Part shown: one piece after another, positions 23,357-64,000 of the stretch
Numbering within the stretch: position 1 is the stretch's first letter
Layout of the letters: each line of letters opens with the position of its first letter
Source: Muscardinus avellanarius
Taxonomy: Eukaryota; Chordata; Mammalia; Rodentia; Gliridae
DNA: 64,000 nt
Reading direction: 5' to 3'
Assembly: GCA_963383645.1 (NCBI GenBank)
Contig: OY726571.1
Span: forward strand, 80,497,108 to 80,561,107
The notes under the pieces: model-generated
What the model saw: only the letters and a program-made list of their open reading frames with translations
The model's database searches: none
Told to the model about the DNA's origin: nothing
Position numbers and translations under genes: made by a program

Positions 23357-24770
23357 TAGGCATGGTGGTGCACACTTGTAATCCCAGCATTTGGGAGGCG
23401 GAGCCTGGAGGATCGTGGTCTGCTGGCAGCCTCAGCTATGTGAGACCCTCCACAACTTAGACCCTGTTTTAAAATAAATAGTAAAAAATAGAGTGGGGTG
23501 CAGCTCTGAGGCTCCTGGTTTCCATCCCCAGACCTGCAAAAAAAAAGAAAAAGAAAAAACAGGCTGGGCTAGCCTTAGAGCTGTGTGTGGCCCACAACTC
23601 TTGGATGCTGAAATGTGAACATGTGTGCCTCTCATGTAATGAATCCTTTTGATGATGTTCAAGATTCTTTGATAATATTTGGATTTCAGAGACATTCTTT
23701 GTCACATCTCAAAACACTCTGCTTTTTTGGCTCATCACTGTGAAATATGATTTGGCCAAGATCACTCATATGATCAAAGTTTGGTCATTTTTTTGTGTAG
23801 TGTCAATTTATGTGTAAATATATAAGAAGAAAGTTATTAGTTTTAAGTTTTGAACTATAATAGATGAGCCGGGCGTGGTTGGTGCACGCTTGTAATCCCA
23901 GCATTTGGGAGGCTGAGACCAGAGGATCGCAGTTCGCGGACAGCCTCACTGCTTAGTGAGGCCCTCCGCAACTCAGTGAGACCCTGTTTCAAAATAAAGA
24001 ATAAAATATAGGGCAAGGGGTGTAGCTTGGAGGTCAAATGCCCCTGGGTTCCATCCTCAAACCCGCAAAAAAATAATAAATGAAGCATACTAGATACTAT
24101 TAAAATTAGTCAGCAGTCACAACCCTACTGAAGGAATATGAGGTGTGGTGCTCTTAACATGCTAACTACAGACGGCCTGTGACCAGACTCAAGCAGCACA
24201 GATGTTATTTTAGAATGTTATTAAACCTTGCCTTATTCTTGATAAACATGGACTGAAGTAGCCACTAAATAGTTTTCTATTGAAAAGCTATTCTGGTGGC
24301 TCAAACCTAGAATCCCAGTACTTGGGAGGCGTAGACAGGAAGATCACAGATTCAAAAGCCAGCCTCAGCAACTTAGCAAGACCCTGTTTCCAAATAAAAT
24401 TGGGCTGAAGTATAGCCAGAGGTAGAAGGCCCCTGGGTTGTACCCCTAGAACCACAAAAAACATTACTTTAGTAATGGCTGCAGAGGTGATTTAATAGAT
24501 GGTTCATGGAATAGATCTGAGTTTTCTTCCAAGTTCACCTCAAATCATTTTAATTTCCTAGGGTTATGTTACAAAGGCATAAAACAATTATGATCTTGAA
24601 ATTGAAGAAAGTTGTTACAGGTAGGAGAAAGACAGGAAGTGTAAATATGAAAATGCCTTATGATAGCTAGGTGCGGTGACACACGCTTATAATCCCAGTA
24701 CTTGGTAGGTTGAAACGTGAGGATTACAAATTCAAGGACAGCCTCAGGAACATATGAGACTCTGTAACCG
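23357..24770 (+). mobile_element. Four plus-strand SINEs and fragments
   Basis: Copies at about 23357-23560, 23868-24080, 24290-24465 and 24665-24770 (left half only). The first two carry the GGTTCGCGGACAGCC-type middle and a right half ending CCAGACCCGC or similar. Confidence 0.75.
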
Positions 24771-26567
24771 AGTTAAACTGTTTAAGATATGTGTGAATGA
24801 GAAAGCCCTACAGGGTATTTTCATTTTAGTTATTAAGCATGTCAATGCTTAAAACTACAGTTAATATGTAATGGAATGAAAATTTCATTCATCTATTAAG
24901 ATAATGGTATATGACTGTCAGGTGTTACTGTCTTTACACCAGGTTTTTACACATTTTACATATATTAAGTTAGCGTTTAAATAGGAGCATAATTTACACT
25001 TTTGACAATGAGGCTATTACAGTTAAATGTCCTATGAACTTGAAAGTATCCTTCTCTGTTTATAGGTTCTTAGCCTCCTTCCTGTGGTGCTTGCTATCTG
25101 GTATAAATCCTCAAGTAAATTATACTTACACATAGTGCACATTTGGTGAAGCACAGAAACACCGACTTTCTATAGTAATAGCAATATGATAGCATGCATC
25201 CTCCTAATAAGATTCTGTACTGAGAGAAACGTACCTTTACTGAAATCCAGTGTCAGATGTCACCATCTGATTTGTTCGACACTGTTTATTCACTTAAAGA
25301 CGAGACACCTAAATAATTTTTGGTCCCCTAATAAAAGACCTTTCTTGAAATTAAAAATAACTATTTTGGTTAAAACTACCACATTTCAATGTGCTTTTTG
25401 CTGTGCCAAAGGAAACCCTGCAACTAGCACATCTCTTAAAGTGGGATAGTTCTAGGAGTGGACCAGAGGTGCCATCTACACCTGCGCCTGTTTGTGTTAC
25501 TTGTCTCTACCCACAGTTGCTTTTCCTTGGTTTCTAATTTAATTCTTCAGCTGGATTCCTCTTCCTGTATCCTTTGCCAGTCTCTACTCTGTCCCCAGAG
25601 AAGCTGAAAAGAGAAGGGTTTTAACATTTATTTTCTCCTACTTTGGGGATCACTAGAGTCAGAAGAGCGAACTTCTCCCTGATTGATACGAACTAGTTAC
25701 TGTTTACAGAGAGTAATAATGCCTGTGAATTTTTAGTGAAGCTGAAGCCCTGTCATCCATTCCTTTCTCTCAAATGTGCCACGCTGCAGGACTGGAAGGT
25801 GAACTCCACCTAACTCTACTTCAGCAACATGAGAAACCATGCAGGGCGTGCTTGCTGCCTTTGGCCCTGGCCAAACTCTCCTTCCAGCTCTAGTTCTGTT
25901 GGCTTAACTTGTGGCAGCCTGGCACAACACAGGCCTCTCAGGAACTGACTTAAAAGTAGCAGAGTCATGAATTCATCACCTACTAGAACACCATCTCTAC
26001 AAAAGCATTAGCAAGCACTGGAAGGTAATCAAGCTTTAGTTTTTATACTTGCCTTTCACTGTATAAAATAGAAGAAATGCAAAAGCCCTCAAAAGAAAGG
26101 AGCGAATCACAAGTGATTTGTGTGAGGTTAGCCCTGACTTCTATTGTTTTTCCTCCTGGGTACTGTATTTTGTATTACACTGTGATTGAAATGGGCCATC
26201 AATAATAAAAGAATGTTCAGAAGTTGTGTAGACTGTCCTATGAGATAACCAGAGAGCCCTTCCAGGCATCAGAGAACCATGAGTGTTCACGAGGAAGAGG
26301 AAGGAGGCTGTCTGGCAGGTGAGCACAGGCAGTGAGCCAGGAAAGGGGCGTGAGTGGCCAGAGAGCCTGCTGTGTCTGTCTCACACTGCTGGTGTGGCCA
26401 CGTGGCTTACTGCTCACATTTCCAGATGGTCTGGCTCTTAGTGCATGCCTCTGCTCCCAGGAGCCCGTCTGTCAGATGCCAGCTTGTTCAGCAGAACACT
26501 CACCCTGGAGATGGCTCCGCACAAGACGGTGAAGGTTAGGGTAGTGTAGGAAAATGGAGTGCAGTCT

Positions 26568-63508
<36,941 letters not shown>

Positions 63509-64000
63509 CTGGGGAGCAGGGAGAGAGAGAGGAGGGGGCTGTGTCAACAGCCTGGCCAATGTAGGACCTGTCAATTTCAAGCTCCAGAATATTAGGGCTC
63601 TCTGGGGGTAAGGATGTCATGAAAGGGGAAAGGCAGGCAGACATAGGTAAATAAATGATGGGCAGGACTCTGTTGACAAAGGTCAAAGTTCGGCAGCACA
63701 ACTGTTTTCCTTTTCAAAGCCAATAATGTAGGCCAAAAAATGGAGGGAGGCAAAGTGCCTGGAGAACCCAGAACTCAAGGGAAAGGCAGCAGCCTCTGTG
63801 TTGTTGCTGTTGTTGTTGTTGTTTATTTTCTTACAGAAGCAGAATCACTTCTCGTGAGCCCAGCCATGACTTGCCAGGCCCCTGGCGCTGACCACCGGGA
63901 GCACGTCCACCCCTCCAGGTGTGCAGCTCGGAAACCACATTCAAGAGAGGCCAGCTGTAAGACTTCCCAGCCGGAGCCATGGAGGATGCCTGGTTCTTTT
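63509..64000 (-). other. GPLD1: Start of GPLD1 intron 2
   Basis: No exon recognised. A (TTG)n microsatellite lies at 63797-63822. Exons 1-2 must be beyond the window. Confidence 0.6.

Larger units (their letters stand above)
21616..26567. other. Convergent 3' regions between MRS2 and GPLD1
   Basis: The two stop codons face each other 4952 bp apart. The stretch must hold both 3' UTRs. It contains three minus-strand SINEs (21812-22855), four plus-strand SINEs or fragments (23357-24770), and about 1.8 kb without recognised repeats next to the GPLD1 stop. On the minus strand AATAAA-type hexamers (TTTATT on +) occur near 25629 and 25287. Neither UTR end can be fixed. Confidence 0.6.

Overview
This is a mammalian nuclear window, almost certainly from a rodent. 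It holds split genes with GT-AG introns, a CpG-island promoter, LINE-1, MIR and L2 fragments, and about 70 short SINEs. The SINEs are dimers of a 7SL/B1-like left half and a tRNA-derived ID-like right half, alongside free ID monomers. That combination, without the B2/B4 SINEs of mice and rats, points to a squirrel-related or dormouse-like rodent. The species cannot be fixed from the sequence alone. 

Layout. 1-3640 is the repeat-rich 5' flank. 3640-4200 is a CpG island with NRF1-like palindromes. 3903-21615 (+) is a complete 11-exon MRS2, the mitochondrial inner-membrane Mg2+ channel; all junctions keep frame and give 430 residues with the GMN signature. 21616-26567 is the space between the two convergent stop codons. 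26568-63508 (-) is GPLD1, the secreted GPI-specific phospholipase D. Twenty-three coding exons, equivalent to human exons 3-25, give 789 residues in one open frame, exactly the length of the corresponding human region. Exons 1-2 (signal peptide and first zinc-ligand histidine) lie beyond the right edge. The MRS2(+)/GPLD1(-) convergent order is that of human 6p22. The two genes have unrelated jobs: Mg2+ entry into the mitochondrial matrix, and cleavage of GPI anchors in plasma. 

The intergenic and intronic DNA is dominated by SINE insertions, many with visible target-site duplications and several nested in the A-rich linker of older copies. The most unusual structure is a ~3.1 kb composite L1-derived insertion (45990-49128, - strand, same sense as GPLD1) flanked by a 17-bp direct repeat. 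It has an L1 5' end with tandem 5'UTR units and a full ORF1 region with one frameshift, but no ORF2. In its place are an antisense old L1 fragment, an L1 3' end and a SINE. It landed 16 bp upstream of the GPLD1 exon 11 acceptor and duplicated the probable branch point. A second oddity is a ~190 bp segment carrying the exon 18 splice acceptor that is copied, partly inverted, into intron 20. No tRNA, rRNA, CRISPR or bacterial/phage-type system is present.
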